From contig CALURU010000018.1 in assembly GCA_944323255.1 (NCBI GenBank), positions 1-45,632 of the forward strand: 45,632 nucleotides of DNA, given 5' to 3'. This document shows, in pieces, positions 35,686 to 42,202 of this stretch (positions within the stretch are counted from its first letter, which is position 1; each line of letters begins with the position of its first letter). Position numbers and translations under genes: made by a program. The notes beneath the pieces are model-generated. The model did not search any database. It was not told the DNA's origin and worked only from the letters and a program-made list of their open reading frames with translations. The DNA comes from Candidatus Gastranaerophilales bacterium (GTDB lineage Bacteria > Cyanobacteriota > Vampirovibrionia > Gastranaerophilales > Gastranaerophilaceae).

Positions 35686-36503
35686 TATTAGATGGAAAAG
35701 CTGTATCGAACAAGATACTTGAAAAATTAAAGGATAAGATTGAAAAGTTTTCTATAAAACCTCATCTTGTAGTAATTCTCGTAGGTGATGATCCGGCTAG
35801 CAAAATTTATGTAAAAAATAAGAAAGCAGCTGCGGAAAAAGTTGGTATAAGATCTTCTATTTTAGAGTTAAATAGTTCTATTTCTGAAGAAGAACTTTTG
35901 GGCAAAATTAAGGATTTAAATAGAGATCCTGATGTTACAGGAATACTTGTGCAACTTCCTTTGCCATCACATATTGATAAAAACAAGGTTGTTGAGACGA
36001 TATCTCCTAAGAAAGACGTTGATGGGTTTACTCCGGAAAATGTAGGTCGTCTTGTTATTGGATTGGAACCATATTTTTATCCGGCAACTCCACAGGGTAT
36101 TATTATGCTTCTTGATGAATACGGAATTCAGTTGGAAGGTGCTGATGCTCTTGTTATTGGACGTTCTAATATAGTCGGTAAGCCAATGGCACAAATGCTT
36201 CTGCGACGAAATGCTACTGTAACTCAGGCGCATTCATATACAAAAAGCCTGGAGGACAAAATAAAAACCGCCGATATTGTCGTATCTGCGGTTGGTAAAA
36301 AGATTGTAAGATGTAAGATGGTTAATAAAAATTCTGTAATCATTGACGTTGGTATTTTCCGTGACGCTAATGGCAAACTAACAGGTGATGTTGATTTCGA
36401 TTTGATTTCACCGGAGGTAAAATATATAACACCTGTTCCCGGAGGAGTTGGTCCAATGACCATTGCCTCATTAATGTACAATGCCTCAAAAGTTTATCAT
36501 TAA
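35682..36503 (+). CDS. folD: FolD, methylene-THF dehydrogenase/cyclohydrolase
   Basis: FolD interconverts 5,10-methylene-, methenyl- and 10-formyl-tetrahydrofolate. The 273-residue enzyme has the catalytic YVKNKKAAAEKVGI (Tyr, Lys), LVQLPLPSHID, PKKDVDGFTPENVGRL, the NADP loop VIGRSNIVGKPMA and PVPGGVGPMTIA. The start is GTG, overlapping the stop of the CooC-like gene as GTGA, with AGGAG eight bases upstream. Confidence 0.97.
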   Translation: MILDGKAVSNKILEKLKDKIEKFSIKPHLVVILVGDDPASKIYVKNKKAAAEKVGIRSSILELNSSISEEELLGKIKDLNRDPDVTGILVQLPLPSHIDKNKVVETISPKKDVDGFTPENVGRLVIGLEPYFYPATPQGIIMLLDEYGIQLEGADALVIGRSNIVGKPMAQMLLRRNATVTQAHSYTKSLEDKIKTADIVVSAVGKKIVRCKMVNKNSVIIDVGIFRDANGKLTGDVDFDLISPEVKYITPVPGGVGPMTIASLMYNASKVYH

Positions 36504-36506
36504 TTA

Positions 36507-36938
36507 TTATGATTGTAATAAGCCAGTGTCTTGAGCAGCATTTGAAGTAGCTGTTTTTTGACCTTCTTGCTGAGCTCTCAATTGTTCCAGCATAGACTCA
36601 TACATTGTTTGCATTGTATCATACTCTACGTCCATTTCTGCAAGTTCCAATGATAATTCTTCATTGTATTGTTTAACTTTTGCATGTGCATATGCATCGG
36701 CAAGTTGTTCATTTTTGTTATTTTCGCGAACTTTTACGCCGCCTGCAGTTAATTCCTTTGTGTTATCAATTGCAGAATCAAATGCACTTTCCCATTTTTC
36801 TTCATACTTAACTTGTTTTGATAATTTCGCACTATTTGCTTCATACTTGCCACTCCAGTAAATTTGTTGTTGGGTGTAGTAGTTAATTTCTGCATTAGTG
36901 TTTAATAAAGTTCCTAATAAAGCTGCTGTGTTTGCCAT
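36507..36938 (-). CDS. Small coiled-coil protein of unknown function
   Basis: A 143-residue protein with an N-terminal helix (LLNTNAEINYYTQQQIYW), a central charged helix and a C-terminal coiled coil (EELSLELAEMDVEYDTMQTM) ending in a Gln/Thr/Ser-rich tail. No signal peptide or membrane span. It resembles in layout the products at 14884-15399 and 45495-45632. Its upstream region shares long blocks with that of the glycine-rich gene (12256-13569), so the two are probably co-regulated. Its stop faces that of folD three bases away. Confidence 0.72.
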   Translation of the reverse strand: MANTAALLGTLLNTNAEINYYTQQQIYWSGKYEANSAKLSKQVKYEEKWESAFDSAIDNTKELTAGGVKVRENNKNEQLADAYAHAKVKQYNEELSLELAEMDVEYDTMQTMYESMLEQLRAQQEGQKTATSNAAQDTGLLQS

Positions 36939-36954
36939 TGTTCTATACCTATAT

Positions 36955-37023
36955 TTTACATCTTACATATATATAAAGTATAGAATTTATATCTAATTTC
37001 AAACTCATTGGAATTTGTTACAA
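36955..37023 (-). promoter_or_regulatory. Conserved upstream module, copy B
   Basis: On the minus strand: TTGTAACAAAT, 11 bases, TGAAATTAGATAT, then ATACTTTATATATAT and AGATGTAA. Each block and nearly each spacing is as in copy A (13590-13656). The core lies about 40 bases ahead of the start codon at 36938. Confidence 0.6.
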
Positions 37024-37116
37024 AACTTAACATGCGCTTTTTAATGGTGATATGCCTTACTTACTAATGTATTTATTTTACAGTAATAAATACAATTTGA
37101 TTAAAGAGAGGATTAT

Positions 37117-39225
37117 ATGTTATATAGGAAAATAATGTTATCTTTAACCCTATTAATTTTTCTTGTCTTTAATAATTTGTCAGTATTGCCAATGGAACAA
37201 CAGTCTGCTCCGCAGGCTGTACAGACTGAATCGAGTCGTTATCCGGATTATGCGAAAATGTATGTAGGGGAAGATAAGTATGAAAAGTTTAACCGCAAAA
37301 TGTTTAATTTAAACAGAGGTCTGAATAAATACATAGCTCGCCCTGTTCATATTCTCTGGTCGTCTATTATGCCAAAGTATGGAATAGAAAGAATCAGAGA
37401 TGCATATAATAATATTGAGTATCCTAAACGTCTTGCAAGCTGCCTTTTGCAGAGAGACGGAGAAGGAATAAAACGAGAAACCGTAAGATTTCTTACAAAT
37501 ACTACGCTTGGACTTGGCGGCTTGTTTGATCCTGCTGATAAGCTTTTTAAGATGAAACCAACGAATGAGAATATGGAACAAGCGCTTTGCAAGTGCAAAA
37601 TGTGCTCAGGACATTATATGGTGATTCCCATACTCAATACCTGCACTCCAAGGTCATTGTGCGGAAGGATTCTGGAGGCTGCGCTCGATCCTTCCGTGTA
37701 TCTTGCAACGCCTATTACCTCTATTGTAAAATTCGGATTAATGGTAAACCGTACTTCTTATATGCAGCCGCTAGCAAAAATGATTGAGTCAACTTATGCA
37801 GATCCGTATGACATCCAGAAAAAACTATACGGGATGGAAAATTATATAAAAAATTCCAATCTGGACAGGGCGGATTTGCTTTCCGAAGATGAGGTTAAGC
37901 TGCCTGAATTTCCGAATGCTATTCAGGAAGAAATTATGGTTCAGGTGGAATTGTTATCAGAGGAGGAGCTTGAGAAGCTGGCGTATGAAGAGGGTGAAAC
38001 AACCGGCGGAGCTGCCGGTATAGAGGATTTAGAAATCATTAAGAAACCGGAGGTAAATGCTGATATTGTGCTGGATGGGTATAATCCGCAATCACCGGTC
38101 GTTGATTCTATGAGAACGGCGCTCTTTGATAATCCGGAGATTTATAAATCTATCTGGAATGAGCTTTCTATCTGGAACAGAAGTTTTGCAAAAAGAATAA
38201 AAACAGCCTCTGTAAATATTGCGCCTGGTAGGACTGATTACAAATTCAGATATATTTTGCAGAAGGATATAAATGCCCCTCTTGTAATTTTATATCCGTC
38301 AATAGGTGAGGGGGCAAATAATCATCATTCTGTTGTTTTTGCCAAACTCTTTTATGATGAAGGGTTTTCCGTTGTAATGCAAGGCAGCCACTTTCACTGG
38401 GAGTTTGTGAAAAGTATGCCTCAAGGCTTTTGCCCTGGTTTCCCGAATGACGATATTGTCTATATAAAACTTGTGACATCAAAAATTCTGGATTTATTAA
38501 AAGAAAAATACGGTTGTGAATTTAGTGATAAAATTGTGGTAGGGACTTCTTTCGGGGCTATGGCTTCGCTTTTTCTTGCTGAGAGCGAAAGTAAGGAAAA
38601 TACTCTCGGAATAAATAAATTTATTGCAATTTCTCCGCCGGTTGAACTTTTGTACGCTTTGGAACAACTGGACAAAAACAGTGATGAATTTGATAAAAAT
38701 TCACCTGATGTGAAGCACAAAACCGCAGTAACCGCAGCAAAAATTTTACAGCTTTATCAACAGAAGAATGCGCCGGATTTCAGGATAGATACACTTCCAT
38801 TTACTGAAGAAGAAGGAAAACTCATTACTACATTTATTTTGAGACAAAAGTTATCGGATTTGATTTTTGCGATAGAAAATATTGCAACCGGCAAAAAGAC
38901 TGATTTTTATGAAAAATTTAATAATATGAATTACAGGGATTATGCGGAAAAATATCTTTTGAAGGGCGGATTGCTGACTCTCGAGGATTTTCGCTACGAG
39001 ACAAGTCTGTATTCACTGGCGGATTACCTTTCAAAAAACAATAATTACAGTATTTATCATTCAATGGACGATTATTTAATTAACGGTGAACAGCTTTCAA
39101 GACTCAAAATATTTGCAGGCAAACACCTCATTTGTCTGAGTAACGGTGCACATTTGGGTTTTATGTATAGACCCGAATTTCTGGATATGCTTAAAAAAGA
39201 TGTTGAGGAAGTAAATGCGCAGTAG
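37117..39225 (+). CDS. MlaA/VacJ-like domain fused to an alpha/beta-hydrolase-like domain
   Basis: A 702-residue exported protein. An N-terminal hydrophobic helix (about 6-25) acts as signal or anchor; no lipobox Cys follows, unlike lipoprotein MlaA. Residues about 50-250 are MlaA-like: EKFNRKMFNLNRGLNKYIARP, NNIEYPKRLASCLLQ, RFLTNTTLGLGGLFDPA. MlaA removes phospholipid from the outer leaflet of the outer membrane. After an acidic linker (250-380) comes a second module with APLVILYPSIGEG and the nucleophile elbow GTSFG (Ser478); a C-terminal His in NGAHLGF may complete a triad. MlaA is usually about 250 residues and alone, so this fusion is unusual. AGAGAGG precedes the ATG. Confidence 0.82.
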   Translation: MLYRKIMLSLTLLIFLVFNNLSVLPMEQQSAPQAVQTESSRYPDYAKMYVGEDKYEKFNRKMFNLNRGLNKYIARPVHILWSSIMPKYGIERIRDAYNNIEYPKRLASCLLQRDGEGIKRETVRFLTNTTLGLGGLFDPADKLFKMKPTNENMEQALCKCKMCSGHYMVIPILNTCTPRSLCGRILEAALDPSVYLATPITSIVKFGLMVNRTSYMQPLAKMIESTYADPYDIQKKLYGMENYIKNSNLDRADLLSEDEVKLPEFPNAIQEEIMVQVELLSEEELEKLAYEEGETTGGAAGIEDLEIIKKPEVNADIVLDGYNPQSPVVDSMRTALFDNPEIYKSIWNELSIWNRSFAKRIKTASVNIAPGRTDYKFRYILQKDINAPLVILYPSIGEGANNHHSVVFAKLFYDEGFSVVMQGSHFHWEFVKSMPQGFCPGFPNDDIVYIKLVTSKILDLLKEKYGCEFSDKIVVGTSFGAMASLFLAESESKENTLGINKFIAISPPVELLYALEQLDKNSDEFDKNSPDVKHKTAVTAAKILQLYQQKNAPDFRIDTLPFTEEEGKLITTFILRQKLSDLIFAIENIATGKKTDFYEKFNNMNYRDYAEKYLLKGGLLTLEDFRYETSLYSLADYLSKNNNYSIYHSMDDYLINGEQLSRLKIFAGKHLICLSNGAHLGFMYRPEFLDMLKKDVEEVNAQ

Positions 39226-39231
39226 TATAAT
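39203..39231 (+). promoter_or_regulatory. Promoter inside the end of the preceding gene
   Basis: TTGAGG (39203-39208), 17 bases and a perfect TATAAT (39226-39231). The predicted start of transcription falls on the ATG at 39238. Confidence 0.5.
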
Positions 39232-39237
39232 TCAGAT

Positions 39238-39579
39238 ATGAACGGCGATATTTTTGAAAAATTGGCTAAATCAACCTTTAGAAGCAGGTTTAAAATTAAA
39301 GAAAAAGAAAAACAGTATATTAAAGATAAAGGAATTGATAAAATCCGCTCGCATGCAGAGGATTTTATCTCCAAAAGGCTTGCACCCGCTGATATTCCAA
39401 ACGACGGAAAACAAACTCCGATGCGTGGACATCCTGTCTTTATTGCCCAGCACGCTACTGCAACTTGCTGCAGGGGATGTCTGGAAAAATGGCATAAAAT
39501 TCCTAAAGGGAGAGAACTTACGCAGGCAGAGCAAAAATACGTGGTCGATATTATTATGGAATGGATAAATAGACAATGA
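39238..39579 (+). CDS. DUF4186 family protein
   Basis: A 113-residue protein with the DUF4186 pattern: a basic N terminus, RSHAEDFISKRLAPA, the TPMRGHPVFIAQHATATCCRGCLEKWH core with conserved His and Cys residues, and the closing QKYVVDIIMEWI helix. The His/Cys set could bind a metal, but no function is known. The ATG lacks a ribosome site and lies where the promoter would start transcription, so a leaderless message is possible. It overlaps ybaK by four bases. Confidence 0.85.
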   Translation: MNGDIFEKLAKSTFRSRFKIKEKEKQYIKDKGIDKIRSHAEDFISKRLAPADIPNDGKQTPMRGHPVFIAQHATATCCRGCLEKWHKIPKGRELTQAEQKYVVDIIMEWINRQ

Positions 39580-40055
39580 GCGAATACAAAACTAATGTTA
39601 TGAGGATACTGGATAAAGCAAAAATTGATTATAAGCATTATTCTTATGCTGATACTGATGCAATAAGCGGAGTGGAAGTCGCAACAGCATTGAACCAAAA
39701 TCCTGAACAAGTGTTCAAAACTCTTGTTACGACTTCTAAATCAGGGAATCATTATGTTTTTATGATACCCGTTGAAAAGGAATTAGACTTAAAAAAAGCC
39801 GCCTCCGCTGTCGGAGAAAAATCTGTTGAAATGTTAAAACTGAAAGAACTGCTGCCTCTTACCGGATATGTTCACGGAGGCTGCTCTCCTATCGGTATGA
39901 AAAAACAGTTTAAAACCGTAATAGATTCCTCTGCCAAGAATTTTGAAACAATTATTTTCAGCGCAGGAAAAATCGGGTATCAGGTTGAATTAAAGCCTGA
40001 AGATTTAAGCAAAATAATAAAATTTGAGTTTAAAGAGGTTTCTTTCCAAGCTTAA
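39576..40055 (+). CDS. ybaK: Cys-tRNA(Pro)/Cys-tRNA(Cys) deacylase YbaK
   Basis: A 159-residue editing enzyme that hydrolyses mischarged Cys-tRNA(Pro) in the cytoplasm. Family marks are NPEQVFKTLVT (catalytic Lys), FMIPVEKELDLKKAA, VHGGCSPIGMKKQF and the closing IIFSAGKIGYQVELKPEDL. It is coupled to the DUF4186 gene by ATGA. Its 3' end overlaps the convergent gene by 26 bases. Confidence 0.94.
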   Translation: MSEYKTNVMRILDKAKIDYKHYSYADTDAISGVEVATALNQNPEQVFKTLVTTSKSGNHYVFMIPVEKELDLKKAASAVGEKSVEMLKLKELLPLTGYVHGGCSPIGMKKQFKTVIDSSAKNFETIIFSAGKIGYQVELKPEDLSKIIKFEFKEVSFQA

Positions 40056-40461
40056 TCACGTTATTTTTGATTTTCATATACCTTTCGCACTGTTTAACTC
40101 TGTCATATCCGAGCATAATTCCCAGCATAAAATCCTGCTCGGGTGTCAGTTCATTCAATCTCGGGCTAAAGGTTCTCACTACATCAACACATTCCTTTGT
40201 ACCGAAATAAACATTAATCTTGTTAGAATCAACATCATGGATTAAATAATCAATGTTTTCTTTTTTCAGTTTATTTGCAATACTTTCTTTGTACCTGGAT
40301 TTTTCAGTCGTTAGAATAAGGTTTCTAATCCCTTTTTTAAACTCGTAAATATGGTGATGGAAAACTCTCAAATCTGCAATTTCTGTCAAAGAAGCTGTAT
40401 TTTTCCCCCGATAAACAGGATTCGCACCGCTCTGGTACATAATAACTTTTGGAACAAACAT
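40030..40461 (-). CDS. DUF2023-like protein
   Basis: A 143-residue protein. The segment VFHHHIYEFKKGIRNLILTT and the C-terminal ELTPEQDFMLGIMLGYDRVKQCERYMK match my memory of DUF2023, a small family known from epsilonproteobacteria and some anaerobes. The function is unknown. GAGGAG precedes the start. Its promoter region carries two palindromes, so the gene is probably tightly regulated. Confidence 0.65.
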   Translation of the reverse strand: MFVPKVIMYQSGANPVYRGKNTASLTEIADLRVFHHHIYEFKKGIRNLILTTEKSRYKESIANKLKKENIDYLIHDVDSNKINVYFGTKECVDVVRTFSPRLNELTPEQDFMLGIMLGYDRVKQCERYMKIKNNVIKLGKKPL

Positions 40462-40483
40462 AATTACTCCTCTTAAAAAAAAT

Positions 40484-40499
40484 GTTAGGATATTCTAAC
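40484..40499. promoter_or_regulatory. Palindromic operator, Fur/PerR-like in shape
   Basis: GTTAGGATATTCTAAC is a near-perfect 16-bp palindrome (one G-T pair). It covers the predicted transcription start of the DUF2023-like gene and resembles the TTAGAATnATTCTAA style of Fur-family boxes. Confidence 0.45.
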
Positions 40500-40508
40500 T
40501 TTAATATT

Positions 40509-40537
40509 ATATTAAACCATGTTGACCATTCTGTCAA
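40509..40537 (-). promoter_or_regulatory. Promoter of the DUF2023-like gene
   Basis: On the minus strand TTGACA (40537-40532), a 17-base spacer and TAATAT (40514-40509); TATAAT also occurs with a 20-base spacer. The -35 box is half of an inverted repeat TTGAC-GTCAA (40522-40537). Confidence 0.55.
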
Positions 40538-40583
40538 AGGGGGTAAATATTGTATTCAATCGGTAATCAAAATTTCAAGAACT

Positions 40584-40665
40584 GTAGGGTGATTGAGTAG
40601 GGTGCGCTCACCAGCGCACCTATTCAATATCGCAAAAATAAGGTGCGCAAGTATGCATACCCTAC
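40584..40665. repeat. Compact inverted-repeat element, MITE/REP-like
   Basis: It is bounded by GTAGGGT (40584-40590) and its complement ACCCTAC (40659-40665). Inside, ATTGA-TA-GGTGCGC pairs with GCGCACC-TA-TCAAT around TCACCA (40592-40628), and GGTGCGC recurs at about 40642. It is markedly more GC-rich than its AT-rich flanks. No reading frame is present. Probably a non-coding mobile or repeated unit. Confidence 0.5.
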
Positions 40666-40686
40666 TCTCTGAAATCATATTTACCT

Positions 40687-41541
40687 CTATACATAAATTT
40701 CTCTAAAACTTTGTCCTATCATATTTGATTGTCCGTATTTTGCAATCATATTTTGATTATATTGGTGATAGTATACCGAAAAATCTACATATCCATTCTC
40801 TTCATACTGCGCTTTTTCGGCTTCTATTTGTTCCGGTAATTTATCAAGAATTTTAATTATTTGATCTAAATATTTTTTATCAATATTATTATTATCAATC
40901 TTACTTAAAAATTCTTGCGTGGCGTTAACAGTGGTGTTAAAATCAGAATATGTTAAGTTTAAAAATTTTGCAGTGTTTTCTAAATTCGCACTTTTGATTA
41001 AATCATCTACTAATGCTGGTGCAGATGACATCTCTGGATTTCTTATCATTCCATTAGTCATGATATAATTCAAGTTGGTAGTTGCCATATTTTTAAATTG
41101 TTCCATTGTTTTACACATGGTTGAATTTAGAACAGTCAATTCTTTTTCATTTTTACACCCTCGAATTTCTAAGTATTTTTGCCATTCTTCTTCCCAATCA
41201 AGTGTTTTTTCAAAATTATCATAATATTGATTTGAGTTCGGATTTGAAAAAACAGATTCTGAAACTTGCGCAATACTTCCTCCAAGACATGCCTTAATAT
41301 ATCCTTTAAAAGCTTCTTTGTTATCAGCCTTAAATACTTGAGAAGAAATAAGGGATTCATATTTTTCTCTCAACTTTTCAACTTCATTATTTATCTCTTC
41401 TTTATCTATATCATATATATTTGAAGTTAATGTATCGTCAAATACATTTGTAGTATGACCCAAAATATAAGAAAAATTACCTGCTTGACTCATTGTAAAT
41501 GAAGCAGTACCAATGCCGACATTTTCAATGCTGGTAACCAT
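40687..41541 (-). CDS. Helical protein of unknown function
   Basis: A 284-residue soluble-looking protein (MVTSIENVGIGTASFT at the start, FREIYV at the end), with helical blocks such as EEINNEVEKLREKYESL and DQIIKILDKLPEQIEAEKAQ. There is no signal peptide, but the Ser/Thr/Gly-rich first 30 residues resemble those of leaderless export substrates. The ATG at 41541 has GGAGAGG six bases ahead; a TTG at 41556 would overlap that site. No family was recognised. Confidence 0.65.
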   Translation of the reverse strand: MVTSIENVGIGTASFTMSQAGNFSYILGHTTNVFDDTLTSNIYDIDKEEINNEVEKLREKYESLISSQVFKADNKEAFKGYIKACLGGSIAQVSESVFSNPNSNQYYDNFEKTLDWEEEWQKYLEIRGCKNEKELTVLNSTMCKTMEQFKNMATTNLNYIMTNGMIRNPEMSSAPALVDDLIKSANLENTAKFLNLTYSDFNTTVNATQEFLSKIDNNNIDKKYLDQIIKILDKLPEQIEAEKAQYEENGYVDFSVYYHQYNQNMIAKYGQSNMIGQSFREIYV

Positions 41542-41561
41542 GTACAACCTCTCCAAGTTAA

Positions 41562-41577
41562 TAACATGTTCATGTTA
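41562..41577. promoter_or_regulatory. Perfect palindrome upstream of the 284-residue protein gene
   Basis: TAACATG-TT-CATGTTA, 21 bases ahead of the start codon. Position and symmetry suit an operator for a dimeric regulator. Confidence 0.4.
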
Positions 41578-41667
41578 AATATTTTATTCAATATGTTAAT
41601 CCCTTAAACAGATGAAATTTTGAAAAGATATGTATTTAAAGGGGGGTAACATAATGCTCATTCAAAT

Positions 41668-41714
41668 GAACGACAGCGCACGTTCCCTCTCCAACGGGGA
41701 GGGTTAGGGAGGGG
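41668..41714 (+). repeat. Left 47-bp inverted repeat of the DUF559 cassette
   Basis: Starts GAACGACAG and ends GGGTTAGGGAGGGG. It equals the reverse complement of 42095-42141 at 43 of 47 positions. It lies one base from the stop codon of the DUF559 gene, and it contains a small hairpin (CCCTCTCC against GGGGAGGG). Confidence 0.9.
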
Positions 41715-41715
41715 G

Positions 41716-42060
41716 TTAATCAATTATTCCAAATTCTTTTTGTAATTTTTTGTAAACACCATCTATATTATTTGTAACCTCATTATTCCAAAACCTTACC
41801 ACTTTATATCCTTTAGATTCTAAATAAATTGTTCTTTCTGCGTCTGCCTGGATATTTTCCGGTGAATTATGCTGACCGCCGTCAAGTTCTATTATGATTT
41901 TTTTCTTTCTGCAGACAAAATCCACAATGTATTTGCCGATTGGTGATTGGCGTCTTATTTCATAGCCGTAAAATTGATGATTTCTAAGTAGTTGCCATAG
42001 TATTTTTTCTTGTGGTGTTAGATTTTTTCGGAGTTTTCTTGCAAGGTCAATATTGTTCAT
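41716..42060 (-). CDS. DUF559 protein, VSR-like endonuclease fold
   Basis: A 114-residue protein of the DUF559 family, related in fold to the very-short-patch-repair endonuclease. It shows the typical RKLRKNLTPQEKILWQLLRN start, then GYEIRRQSPIGKYIVDFVC, KKIIIELDGGQH (acidic residues of the presumed nuclease centre) and YKVVRFWNNEV. Length is as usual for the stand-alone form. It is enclosed by 47-bp inverted repeats, one only a base from its stop and the other 34 bases before its start, which suggests a small mobile cassette. Its natural target is unknown. Confidence 0.9.
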   Translation of the reverse strand: MNNIDLARKLRKNLTPQEKILWQLLRNHQFYGYEIRRQSPIGKYIVDFVCRKKKIIIELDGGQHNSPENIQADAERTIYLESKGYKVVRFWNNEVTNNIDGVYKKLQKEFGIID

Positions 42061-42094
42061 GAGTTAATTTTAACATAATTATATTAATATTTTT

Positions 42095-42141
42095 CCCCTC
42101 CCTAACCCTCCCCGCTGGAGAGGGGAGGTGCACTGTCGTTC
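42095..42141 (-). repeat. Right 47-bp inverted repeat of the DUF559 cassette
   Basis: Reverse complement of the left copy with four mismatches. The G-rich part (CCCCTCCCTAACCCTCCCC on the plus strand) faces the gene on this side as well, so the two copies are in mirror orientation. Confidence 0.9.
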
Positions 42142-42151
42142 TTTGGAAGGT

Positions 42152-42190
42152 GAAAAAAATCAGGTCAGGCATTTGCCTGACCTGATTTTA
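42152..42190. terminator. Bidirectional terminator of the M16 protease gene
   Basis: TCAGGTCAGGCA (42160-42171) pairs with TGCCTGACCTGA (42174-42185), flanked by an A-run on the left that reads as T on the minus strand. Confidence 0.9.
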
Positions 42191-42202
42191 GAAATAAAAA
42201 GA

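Noticed and set aside
39072..39710. 212-codon minus-strand frame across the MlaA end, DUF4186 and ybaK
   Set aside because: It lies antisense to three genes with clear family matches and has no recognisable protein character.
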